Source: Tubulanus polymorphus (Eukaryota > Nemertea > Palaeonemertea > Tubulaniformes > Tubulanidae). From it: 64,000 bases of DNA. The notes under the pieces are model-generated. The model did not search any database and was not told the DNA's origin. It saw only the letters and a program-made list of their open reading frames with translations. Positions 13,501-23,045 of the stretch are shown one piece after another; position 1 is the stretch's first letter; the number at the start of each line of letters is the position of its first letter. The translations under genes and the position numbers were made by a program. The stretch covers positions 21,532,650-21,596,649 of the forward strand of contig NC_134026.1 of NCBI RefSeq assembly GCF_964204645.1, in the 5' to 3' direction.

Positions 13501-16500
13501 GCATCCATAGATCTGAGGGATGCATACCTACAAGTACCAATACACAGGAACTCAAGAAAGTATTTAAGAGTTCATTGGAGGGGAAGAACATACCAATTTC
13601 GGTCTCTGCCCTTCGGCCTGAGTTCAGCCCCTTGGGTCTACACCAAACTTGTCAAAAGGGTTCAGAAACACCTTCAGTCGAAGGGAGTTCGCATTTTCTG
13701 TTACCTGGACGATTGGCTGGTTGTGGCAAATTCGAAAGCAGAGTGCAAGGAAGCCTTAGACAAGACACTGGCCTTGATCCGTCAATTAGGTTTCATAGTG
13801 AATTTAGAGAAGTCCCAGTTGACCCCCTCTCAAAGGTTCACGTACCTAGGTATGCACTTCGACCTGACGCAGGCCTTAGTCAGACCAGCACAGGCCAGAG
13901 TTCAGAAGCTGAGGGAGGCAGTTCTCGGTCTCCTGACGGGGGCGCCCAGATCGGCTCGGTCCTGGTCCCAGGTTTTGGGCCAGATGAGTTCCGTTGCACT
14001 CGTAGTTCCGCTCGGTCGTTTACACAGCCGTTCTCTTCAAAGATTCTGGAAGCAAGCTTGGAGATCGGTAGGGGAAGAGTGGGATACCTTATTGCCGGTA
14101 CCACCGGTGAACCTAATCCCCGACCTCGAGTGGTGGACTCTCGCGCAGAACTTGACAAGAGGCACCTCCCTAGCACCCTTGAAGGCCCCGATTCATCTAT
14201 TCACGGATGCCAGCCATCAGGGCTGGGGAGCACATGTAGAAGGTTTTCAGAAAGCCGGGAACTGGTCTCGAGCAGAGGCTCATCTCCACATAAATCACCT
14301 GGAACTGTTAGCGGTTCAAAAGGCCTTCAAACACTTCAAAAGGAGGTTAGGGGGCCATCATGTGTGGCTGTCGACGGACAACTCCACAGTAAAGGCTTAT
14401 TTGCTCAACCAGGGGGGGACCAGGTCCCCAACATTATCCAACTTAGCAGCTCAGATTCTGACCTGGGTCCAGGCTCAAGGGATGATTCTTTCGGTTTCCC
14501 ACCTGGCGGGCAGCCTGAATGTGGTGGCCGACGCTCTGTCTCGCCAAGACAAGCCAGTAGCCACCGAGTGGACATTGGCAGTCAGGGTAGCCAATCAAGT
14601 CCGGGCCCTGATGGGAAGTCCGAACGTGGACCTGTTTGCCACTCGCTTCAACACGAGGTGTCCGGTGTTTGTGTCCCCATTTCAAGACGACTTGGCGTGG
14701 GGGGTGGACGCTCTATCTCTGAGTTGGGACAACCTGCTGGCTTATGCCTTTCCCCCCACTCCCCTACTCAATCGAGTGTTGGAGAAGATAGAGGGGGCAG
14801 TCAACTGTCAAGTGGTCTTAGTGGCTCCCTGTTGGCCGACTCAGACATGGTTCGTCAGACTCCTGCATCTACTGGTGGACTTCCCTCGCACTCTGCCCAA
14901 TTACCCCGGGTTACTGTCCCAGGGACGGTTCAAGTTACACCCAAATCAATTCCAATTGAATCTACACGCCTGGCCATTGTCAAGCGACAGCTTTCAAACC
15001 AAGTAATTTCTTCGGGGGCAGCCAGATTTATTGTGGAATCCAAACGTCCCTCTACCGGAGCATTGTACGATTCCAAATGGGAATGTTACTCCGATTGGTG
15101 TAATAGGAGAGCGGTGGATTCTCTCCACCCCTCTGTGTCAGAGTTAATAGATTTTTTCTATTTCCTGTTCGAAGAGAAGAATAGACAGGTTATAACCATT
15201 AAAGGCTACAGATCAGCAATAGGGCATACTTTTCGTTCAGCTGGCATCCCTGTAATGACGGAGGATGTGAAAATAGCTCAATTGATATCAGGTTTTAGGG
15301 TTAAGAGACCCAAACAGGTTTCAGATATCCCGCCATGGGACTTAACAGTGGTTCTTAGAGCACTTATGATCACTCCCTTCGAGCCTATCCGCAATACTAC
15401 CCTGTCAGACTTATCTAAGAAAACGGTGTTCTTACTGTTCTTAGCAATGGCCGCGAGGCGTTCGGAGGTTCATGCTTTATCGATGCGTCCGGGTCATATT
15501 TCTTTTGGTCCACAAGATAGGTTTGTCATTTTAAGGCCTGGTCTTAGTTTCATTGCCAAGAATCAAAAGGCTTCCGTAGCAGCCAGATCTTGGAAGATCG
15601 AGGCTTTGACGCATAGGGTATCTCACGATCTTCCTGATACGTCACTCTGTCCAGTAAGAGCTTTAAAGGAGTACCTAGAGAGGACACTTCCCCACAGACA
15701 AGATAGGGAGAGGCTCTTTATTCCTCTCCGACAAGGGGATAAGAGAGATATCTAAAGGGACACAATCGCTAGATGGATTGTATCTTTAATTAAAGAAACT
15801 CTGCATTCTCAGGGGGCCCAGGCTCCGCTCGGGATACATTCTCATCAGGTGAGGGCATTAGCCACATCCTGGTCATTATTCACGGGGGCTTCCTTGGAAC
15901 AGGTTTGTCGTTCAGCCTTCTGGACGTCTCCGTCTACCTTCTCGTCATTTTATTTGAAGGACGTTTCTGGACAGTTAGGCTCACTGTCCACGTTGGGTCC
16001 AATTGTTACTGCACAACGAATAAGCGTACAAAAACCCAAAAAACATTGGGCCCAGTTAGACCTTTTTAAACCAGGTCCTGGGGATTAAAGGGTTTCTTCT
16101 GTATTCAGCTATAAGAAAGTTGATGTATATAAGTTGTGGGCATCTGTTACAGGGCCTAGGTTACCTTAAGACAGTTAGTGGTAAGGGTCCCTTTTGTTAT
16201 AGGTATTAAGTTTAGACATGAATCATGATTTCATTTATATAGCCTGGGCAAGGCTGCGTCTAGAGTTTAAGTTTTTTATCTACTGGTTTAGGTTAATATC
16301 GAGGTAATGGCAGTCAGTGCCTTACTAAGGTATCCGGGAGTCAGTTGACACCGGGTTGTTTGATTTCCTTTTTTCGACTCAAACGTAACAGGGTCATAAT
16401 AGGCATGTTATTATCTACCAGTACAGTTAGGAACTGAAAAGGAAGCAGCACGGTAGCTCCCTGATTTTTGGTTTTCCACTGGCTCACCTGGGGTTTGTTG

Positions 16501-19455
16501 CGGTTTTCTGCAGAGAGTTTTAGGGTGAGTGTAAGTGTAGAGAATTTAAATCGACTTTTGGTCGCCTCCCTCCTCCATTCTTTGGGATTCTGGCTATAGT
16601 GTATTTTCCCAGGGAATGTATTCGAAGTAAATATTACAATTTTGTTCAAAAATTGGTATTTACGAGGAATACTTACCTGGGAAAATTACACTACATTAAA
16701 TTTTGACAAATAACCAATTACAAATTTTTGTCTAGTTTGTACTGTGTATAGTGTAAAGGATAAACGTTTGCTTACAAAACCACCAAATTAACGGTTTACC
16801 GAGATAAACAGTACCAATTTAGGAGCCTATAGTATTTGGGATATTTGGTATATGAACGTGATGCAGGAGCTTCCTAGAAATTTGAAACTTTTTCGTTAAA
16901 ATTCCTTATATCCAAGAACTGATCTGTAGCGACCCAGTCAGTGTTATTAAGTACAGATCAGGTCTTTTATCTACCAGCATACAATATTGTTAACCTTCCT
17001 GCATTATGTTACTGATTTTCCATTATTGTAGACTATTTTGGTCTGATAAAGATTACCAGGGCGCCTTAAAATATTGCAATTTGAAAATTGTCATTCATAT
17101 TTCAAAAGCTTATCCCTGAAAATGTTTAAGCTTGTTACTCGAGACATTTTACCAAGGTTGGAAGCCCTAAGTGCAGTTAGTTGTAAATTTCTTGGTACCA
17201 GAAACAATTTTCTACCATTATTCATTTCATTGACTAATTCAAGTTTTGTACCGGGTACTCGATCTTTTTCGCAGATAACTTTGGAGAAAAAACAAGGTAT
17301 ATCGAACCTCGAACTCGTCTGCGAAGAGTTGCTAGAAGAGGAACGCGTCAAGGAGCAAAAACGCGAACAGAAAAGACAAAAGCGACGCAAGAAAAGAAAT
17401 CGAAATAACAACAATTCTGAAGAAGTGGAGGGCGATAATTGTGAGGTAAATTGATCGCAAATGAAAATTGGTTATACATTATATACATTTCTGCGGAAAG
17501 GTCCAGTTTGTTAAGGATTTTTTTGCAGACAGCCATATTTAGTGGAAGTAACTCTGGAATTGGTATTTCGCTGTAAAATTGATTTAGATATTACTGGTAC
17601 TTGGTATTTGTTTACCACTGACAATTATAAATGTTTTATGCCGAACTTCATTTACATATGTATATTTCTTTTGCTAAATTATCTGCATTCTCTCTACCAA
17701 TGATATTTATTACCAGCAGCCATATTCGCGAAGGTTGTCCAACTTAGTTGGTTGCTAACTGTGTAGTTAAACTATAGGAAGTAACAAAGTCTTTATGAAT
17801 TTTTGGTAGTAAGGAACTTAACAAGAAACTAGGCTTAGTAAAGTTTTATGAATATGGAGTTTGATTTCGATGTTCGAAGTAACCGATTGTCGGTATCAGG
17901 ACAATTGCCCCCAAATTAAATCTTGTTGTTATGTCTATGTATTTCAGTGCGGTGTCAATGACAATGCAACGAACACTAGCTGCGCGTCATGCGAAAGTGA
18001 TTACGCCGCGTACACCGTGGCGTATAGCAGTAGTACTGGTAAAACAGCGAATGGCTCCGGAAAACCTACTTGCAACGGTACGACGCAGCGGAGTAAATGC
18101 GAACCGGTGACGTTGAATTGTAGCGGCAGTAAATCTTCCAGTTGCCGTAGCGATGCCGGCTATTCATCTGGACACGACGGCTGTGAGAGTTGTAGCTTGC
18201 CGAGTTCGAACGATGGTTCGGATATCTTATGTTCCGAAGATCATTGCATTCACGATGGTAAGTGCGGATGAATTCTGAAATATTTAAGGTGGTCAAATTT
18301 TGGAGTGCCGGTTTTAAAATTTCATTTTCTAATTGTTCGATAACTCTGGAGTCGTAAACAACCCACACATTTTAGCTTCTTATGTAGATAATGGAGTCAT
18401 AACTCCTCTTCATTGTCCATGTTTGGATTACATCTGTTATTGCTCTGTATGTTACAGGAGAATCTAGTCCTTGTTCTTCCGTTGAGCTATCTGACAGTTG
18501 TTCGGATTGTTCGAGAAATTCCAAACACTGCAAGAATGAAAAATCTCAATGGGTAAGTGAGGAGATTCTTGTGAAGGTATCCATTATTAATAGTTGTCAG
18601 TCCCAGGAGATAAAAATACTCCTTATAATTTTCTTTTGTTCCCATTCTAGTGCAAGGATAGACCCAATGGTGATGTATTTTGTGCTCACGGAAACAGTTT
18701 CCCCCGACAATTATTTGGTGGTGGTATGGCGACTAGTTTGCAAGAGATGCTTCTAGAGGTATGTATAATACTATAAAATATAAATGTAAATCTACAAAAT
18801 GTAAAATAAAGATAAATTTGAGATTGCTTACATGGCAGTGATGTTGTGTGGTTCAGTTTTATAAATATATTTTTTGGGGAGTTGCTCTAACAGGCTATTG
18901 AGTTCACTTATCTATCCATCTATAGGCCTAAGTAAAATCAAAGTTTTTAGCACAATTGTGCTCCAATTTGTAACTAATGACATGTTTATTGATTGTTGTG
19001 AGCTTCAAAGGTTTGTGTATAAGTTGGCCACCAGGAGAGCATTGAATATTGAAATTATTAGATGGTCTTGCATTTCAGCAAGTTGGCGTGTTGTTCCCTG
19101 GGCTCTTAGTTTCCTAGTTTTAGTGAATGACTGACACATGTTCAGGATTTGTGAAACACCTGGGCGCTGATTTAGGGGGAAATTCTCGGTTTAAATAAAA
19201 GTTATTTTTTTGTTCTAGGCGCAGTGTTCGTCCGACGAAGACATCGGCGAGTCGATATCTGAAGAAGAGATACGCCAGTTCAAAGCCAATCAAACGATAT
19301 TAGATTCCAAACGACAAGAGCTGAGAGAAACGCTTCGTAAACGTTTCGACCGGCTGTGTTTGAAAGGCTGTTCGTGTCGACATAAGAATTGTTGCGCGGA
19401 GACGATGTGCTGCGTAAATGTCGTTCTGAAAGACACTGATGTCGATTTGGAGTAA
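7571..19455 (+). CDS. GGNBP2: Gametogenetin-binding protein 2 orthologue
   Basis: This is a zinc-finger-like nuclear protein, known in vertebrates for roles in gametogenesis and placenta; its biochemical activity is not settled. Twelve exons join in frame: 7571-7657, 7925-8133, 8763-8906, 8996-9094, 9431-9541, 9990-10193, 10538-10712, 17275-17445, 17948-18257, 18458-18552, 18651-18758 and 19219-19455. The product is 649 aa (human about 697). Diagnostic segments are MARLVAVCR at the start, PCVGCRR, SVERLFNQLVESGNPA, LHSLDTHK, DCKSKVLRAYNILIGE, ERHAKTLDIAQEEVLTC and LYERLHKIWQKLRAEEQTW. An acidic, Cys-rich linker follows, and the C-terminal half ends in a further cysteine cluster. Intron 7 (10713-17274) is enlarged by a sense-oriented DIRS retrotransposon. 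The splice sites on both sides are intact, so the gene is probably functional. Confidence 0.95.
8218..8318 (+). repeat. Dispersed repeat, copy 1
   Basis: This AT-rich segment contains CTTTAAAACTCATTCTAAA, TTTGAGCAAAATGTC and TTTTGAGAAATAGGC. The same blocks recur in order near 42305-42420 on this strand and, more diverged, on the opposite strand near 47550-47665. Confidence 0.5.
8306..8359. repeat. 27-bp direct tandem duplication
   Basis: Two adjacent 27-base units (8306-8332 and 8333-8359), each running from AGGCTAT to TTTTGTTT, differ at one base. They lie in GGNBP2 intron 2. Confidence 0.7.
10786..10827 (+). repeat. Left inverted terminal repeat of the DIRS element
   Basis: It begins TATTTACTTCGAATAC, continues through CCCTGGGAAAATACAC and ends TATAGCC. 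It is the reverse complement of 16592-16633 at all 42 positions. Confidence 0.93.
11296..13100 (+). pseudogene. DIRS gag-like reading frame, broken
   Basis: An ATG at 11296 opens a short frame, but the long frame lies one register away. From roughly 11345 it encodes a basic, SR-dipeptide-rich N-terminal region (11448 onward: repeated SRSRS and TRRRH units). An acidic linker and a GQ/RG-rich end (QRGRARLRRGF, about 13035-13080) follow. The frame is interrupted by TAA at 11997-11999 and then resumes in the same register to 13100. SR-rich gag-like proteins preceding RT are common in animal DIRS elements. Two lesions are seen: a shift near 11340-11360 and the ochre stop. Function as a nucleic-acid-binding coat protein is inferred from position and composition only. 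Confidence 0.7.
12988..15006 (+). CDS. DIRS reverse transcriptase, RNase H and methyltransferase-like polyprotein
   Basis: This is an intact 672-codon frame that overlaps the end of gag by about 110 bases. The RT core covers roughly residues 110-290: LRTVIDLSALNRYI, SIDLRDAYLQVPIH, RSLPFGLSSAPWVYT and the catalytic YLDDW at about 239-243. RNase H follows at about 405-520, with LFTDASHQGWGAH, HLELLAVQKAF, STDNSTVKAYL and the terminal ADALSR. The last 120 residues (VDLFATRFNTRCP, AYAFPP, VAPCWPTQTWF) match the region described as a Dam-like methyltransferase domain in DIRS elements. The first ATG is used as the start; the true start could differ. Confidence 0.9.
   Translation: MSVILKVLTVTIPKGVGLDYVGASIDPFVAAPTQVPVEDVRPVGSCLQDASSHWLEKFGDTWATKIVSKGYRLKFVHKPHISHQPVEMRPKWGQESHVMPAINEMILKRSLEEIPLGSPGWYSRIFTVPKSSGGLRTVIDLSALNRYIIAPKFKLTTPKEVIQGLEPGQWAASIDLRDAYLQVPIHRNSRKYLRVHWRGRTYQFRSLPFGLSSAPWVYTKLVKRVQKHLQSKGVRIFCYLDDWLVVANSKAECKEALDKTLALIRQLGFIVNLEKSQLTPSQRFTYLGMHFDLTQALVRPAQARVQKLREAVLGLLTGAPRSARSWSQVLGQMSSVALVVPLGRLHSRSLQRFWKQAWRSVGEEWDTLLPVPPVNLIPDLEWWTLAQNLTRGTSLAPLKAPIHLFTDASHQGWGAHVEGFQKAGNWSRAEAHLHINHLELLAVQKAFKHFKRRLGGHHVWLSTDNSTVKAYLLNQGGTRSPTLSNLAAQILTWVQAQGMILSVSHLAGSLNVVADALSRQDKPVATEWTLAVRVANQVRALMGSPNVDLFATRFNTRCPVFVSPFQDDLAWGVDALSLSWDNLLAYAFPPTPLLNRVLEKIEGAVNCQVVLVAPCWPTQTWFVRLLHLLVDFPRTLPNYPGLLSQGRFKLHPNQFQLNLHAWPLSSDSFQTK
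14970..16088 (+). pseudogene. DIRS tyrosine recombinase, interrupted by one stop
   Basis: In the register of base 13122 (positions divisible by 3), the recombinase begins near the end of RT with KRQLSNQVISSGAARF. It includes a SAM-like N-terminal domain (YDSKWECYSDWC, IKGYRSAIGH), the first catalytic Arg in AARRSEVHAL, then HSHQVRALA (the H-x-x-R box) near 15837-15863 and FYLKDV carrying the presumed nucleophilic Tyr near 15950. TAA at 15753-15755 splits the frame before the H-x-x-R box, with in-frame coding on both sides up to 16088. The enzyme would insert the circular cDNA of the element. As it stands the copy cannot make it without readthrough. Confidence 0.85.
16592..16633 (-). repeat. 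Right inverted terminal repeat of the DIRS element
   Basis: It starts GGCTATAGTGTATTTTCCC and is the exact reverse complement of 10786-10827. Confidence 0.93.
16658..16699 (+). repeat. Diverged second DIRS-type terminus
   Basis: Just 24 bases outside the right end lies TATTTACGAGGAATACTTA followed by CCTGGGAAAATTACAC. This resembles the left terminus (same TATTTAC, GAATAC, CCTGGGAAAA and ACAC blocks) with clear divergence, and it has the orientation of the left end. It may be the remnant of another DIRS family or of an older insertion. Confidence 0.5.
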
Positions 19456-22400
19456 AAACTATCTTTCGGCATTTTTCTTCTTTTTTTCATGTGATAAATG
19501 CGAGTTTCAAGCGGGTGTTATTTGCTGTGCATTGAATTGTGTTTTGTGTGTGTATGTCGTTAGTTCATTGTTAAGTTATGATGAAATTGTGAAATGTTTG
19601 GGCAGCAGGAGTATAGTTCAGAATGGATAATGTCGAGTTTTCCTTTTTCATGAAGGGTTATCCATTTTCATATTTGCATACTTCAATGTTGTTGATGTGC
19701 TCCTGGCACACTGGGCAATTTTCAAATTATTCATACACGTGGCTCAATGCACGGACGGTCTTAATACAACTGGCACAATAGACAGACTAAAATTGACTTA
19801 AAACTGCTTCACACACATAGATATGGTACTTAACTTGAAAAGTCTTTGAATTTCTATCCTGAGTCTTAGGAGGTCCAAGCCCTGTCTACACTAGAGTGCG
19901 AATGTGGATTTTAGTCTACTCTAAAGAGGATCCAATGAATGCATTTTTAGTCATTCCATCAACTTCTGGATTTGTTGAAACCGTTTTCTTTCGAGAATAC
20001 AATATAGTAATCTGGTCTCGTGTAACTTTAAGATCTAAATTCGAATTGTTTGAAAATACGTTCAAAGGGTTCTTGTGTCACACGGCTTCTTCCATGTTTC
20101 TGTTGATATCTTTACATGAAATAAGTACTATGTAGTAAAGTTCTGAGAGAGTACAATACAAAAAACACAAAGCACAAGTCATTGTATAGTTAGTTGATTA
20201 TACATCATTGGTCCTTAACTTTTGTTGATGATTATTATTATTAAAGCTAACGTTTTGTATTTGTTAATAATTTTATGGTATTAGGAAGAATTATATTGTG
20301 ATAAAATCGAATTAACTTTAGATCAATCTGATGGTGAAGGCCTTTCCTGATCAAGTCGTATCTCTTGGCTAGATTTTTAATTCTAGAATTTCTGCTAGAA
20401 ACTGCCGTATCTAATGAGACCTGGTTTACATTTTAATGATCAGTCTTGCTCCCATTCGTTAGTAGTGATAAGGTTGGCTTATTTCAGTAAACAGTTTTCG
20501 ATATTATTTTATTACATCTTCAGATAAGGGTTCAACTGTCAAGGGGTAGAAAAAGGTTTCTGGCCGTTAAAAGTTTGGTCTACTGATTTATCATGGATAT
20601 TAATTTGAAGTCTCTTGGCTTGGTCAGGAAATATTATTGAATTGATATACCGATAAGCTGTCCAGTGATATTCATATATATATGTGATATGATTTTATTT
20701 GCAAACAGTGTCTGTATCACTGGATTCGATCTTATAGACAGGATTCTGTGAATATTACTTGTGATTTTCAAGATCCAAATATATTAAATACGCATAACTG
20801 GCTCAATTTATCGTAATTGTATCTCTTTGGCAGTAAATCAGATCTCTGTATGCACCAGTGCAATTTATGCAAAAAGGCCTGTTGCAAAGTAGTAAAAGTG
20901 ACAGAATTTTGACTTCATGACCCAGTAGCACAGACCATCAGTCTTACCTGTAAATCTAACAGTTCATGACCTGATTAAGTGACCGCAACTGAATCCAGTG
21001 TTTATTTAGAACTGTAACTCCTATTGTTCGATAACGACACATGTATGTTAAAGCCATTGACTGGTGAATTGTGGTCATTCATTGATTACATACACATGAA
21101 GGGGTCCGCAATAAAATCAAAGAAAAAAATATGACATATATTGAAATGTGGCAAACAGATGACTCTTGCCACTTAGGATGATGAAGTCATGATTTTGTTG
21201 GAATTAAATCTTTCATGACTTCCTACATAGTAGAATATTCAGTCAACTGGTAAAATGCAGTTGCTTACCTTTTTTTCTAGTTGTGTGTTTGTGTGTATGT
21301 GCATATGGAAAGTTATTTGAATAGCAGAATATTTAATTTGCGGCTTACTTTGCACACATATTTTTTGCACGTGTATTCAGCAGGACCATCCGAAAATTGA
21401 TGATTTGGACTAAGTGATATACTTACAATTAGGACCTTTTTCCATTAATATAGGTTAAAATTCAACTTAAATTTGGAGGCATGGTGATAAAAGTGTCAGA
21501 CATCTGCGGAGTGGGTACACCTGACTACCTGACTAGGACTACTATTTACTACCATTTGGGAGTAGTTTCTGCTCTTAAGAGCTCAATTACTCCAAGAAAT
21601 ATATTTTTTTTAAACTCATAATCAATGGTAATGGTAAAAAATCATAATAAAATCTAGTTCACTTTCAGTGAAAGTATATTTTTATGCCAAATAACTCTCA
21701 TCTTTGGTACAACTTCTACGAAATTAGATATTGGTGGTCAGTCTAGTATGGGTGAGTTCACGCTGCATTTAGATACTGGCGATACTGGCAGTAAAGTATT
21801 AGCTCCAATCATAGTGTATCAAAGTGAACCAATGAACTCGTTGAAAAAATGAATGAATTTTTATCTCAAATTAAAAAATGGAACTCTGGGTCTTTCAATT
21901 TAATGCGAGTGCGTAAGACATATTATGAAGTGACTAGTAGCACTAATTTGAATTATAGGTCTAATGATTATTATGAAACTTGGTTCCAGCCCTATAAATC
22001 GATATCATTTTGGTTATTGAAGCGAAATATGTATGAACTGTTTGATAAATTTTTGAAATTGTGGAACTGAGCTTCTGCATGCATGAGGTAATAGAAGAAA
22101 GTAAGCCTACTATCTTGATATAAATGTACAAACAACACTACGTTTTAAAAATGACAAGATGTTGAAGATTATTAATGATTAAAAATGCATACTTTTATGT
22201 TGCCTACTGGATGGGTAATTTCAAAGCCTGGTGTACTCTTGGGATGCAATTTCTGTAATAAACGACTCATGTGCCGGAATATGTAATTATCTTCTTTGTC
22301 TTTTCGTAGATTATTCTTACAGAGAGAGGTTATATTTGTGTTCTCTTTTGGTTTTTCGAGTTAATCCCATCTCAAAACACTTGAAAAGTATCCAGGCAGC

Positions 22401-22966
22401 TCCCCTCGCAAAAATATTCGAACCTGATGGTGGGTTTACTGCATAGACTCTAAAACAAGTCCATGGTTCGTGAAAGATCAAATAAAAGCTATAGAGATCA
22501 AAGTAGACCCGACAGAAATTAACCCATATACCACAAGAGGAATTGAATATGTTCATTATACCAAAGGTTAATTCACTATCAATTGTAAAATGTACATAAT
22601 AATGTACTTATTATTAGCAACCCTGAAAACCTGAGTTTTCAAGGGTTTAAGTCGGGATTCGAACCCCCCGGGTTCTAAACGTTAACGTCGCTGCTAGGAG
22701 ACTGGTCGCCTGTCACGTGCTGCTGTCAAAATAAAGACCCGACAACCAGTCAATGTCATTGCTTAACATTTCGGGTTCGATTCCGAACATTTTTGGAACC
22801 AAATTCAGATTGCAGACCTTTGATAATTGTATAACAAGCCTCCTATCCCATATATAAAAATATGACAAACATGAAAAAAGCAAATTTGAAAATATAGACT
22901 ACAACTTACGTCTTAGCGGAAGGATATGTAAAACATGAAGCGCAGCGAGCTACTTTCAGTACGAGA
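19456..22966. other. GGNBP2 3' UTR and spacer before the 14-3-3 pair
   Basis: No coding region is recognisable. Candidate poly(A) signals for GGNBP2 include AATAAA at 21111-21116 and 22257-22262. The stretch is AT-rich and of low complexity until about 22610, where hairpin and tRNA-promoter-like repeats begin. Confidence 0.4.
22619..22740 (-). repeat. Hairpin plus tRNA B-box-like repeat
   Basis: A perfect-looking hairpin at 22619-22647 pairs AACCCT/GAAAAC with GTTTTC/AGGGTT. It is followed by GGGGTTCGAATCCC on the minus strand (22654-22667), a full match to the pol III B box. No A box or cloverleaf is clear, so this is a SINE or tRNA-derived remnant rather than a tRNA gene. Confidence 0.35.
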
Positions 22967-22978
22967 GCGGCCATCTTG
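22967..22978 (-). promoter_or_regulatory. YY1-like site in the 5' region of 14-3-3 gene 1
   Basis: GCGGCCATCTTG reads CAAGATGGCCGC on the other strand, close to the YY1 consensus AAGATGGCGGC. It lies 79 bases before the ATG. The same 12-mer sits 81 bases before the ATG of 14-3-3 gene 2. Confidence 0.5.
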
Positions 22979-23045
22979 CTTGACTGACGACGCTTATCCT
23001 TGAAAAAATCCCTGCGAAATCGTCCTTTGATTCATACCATCCGCT

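Larger units (their letters stand above)
10786..16633 (+). mobile_element. DIRS-type tyrosine-recombinase retrotransposon, recently inserted but coding-defective
   Basis: The element is bounded by 42-bp inverted terminal repeats (10786-10827 and 16592-16633) that I read as identical in reverse complement. Inside, in one direction, are an SR-rich gag-like frame, an overlapping reverse transcriptase/RNase H/methyltransferase-like frame and a tyrosine recombinase frame. This gene set with inverted ends defines DIRS elements, which lack an integrase and a protease. The length of 5848 bp is usual. The element is visibly more GC-rich than the host DNA. It sits in intron 7 of GGNBP2 in the sense direction. 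The perfect ends suggest recent arrival, although gag and recombinase each carry an in-frame TAA. Confidence 0.93.

Noticed and set aside
13880-14176. Minus-strand open frame across the DIRS element
   Set aside because: It is antisense to RT/RNase H and reflects GC-rich composition; no family similarity is seen.
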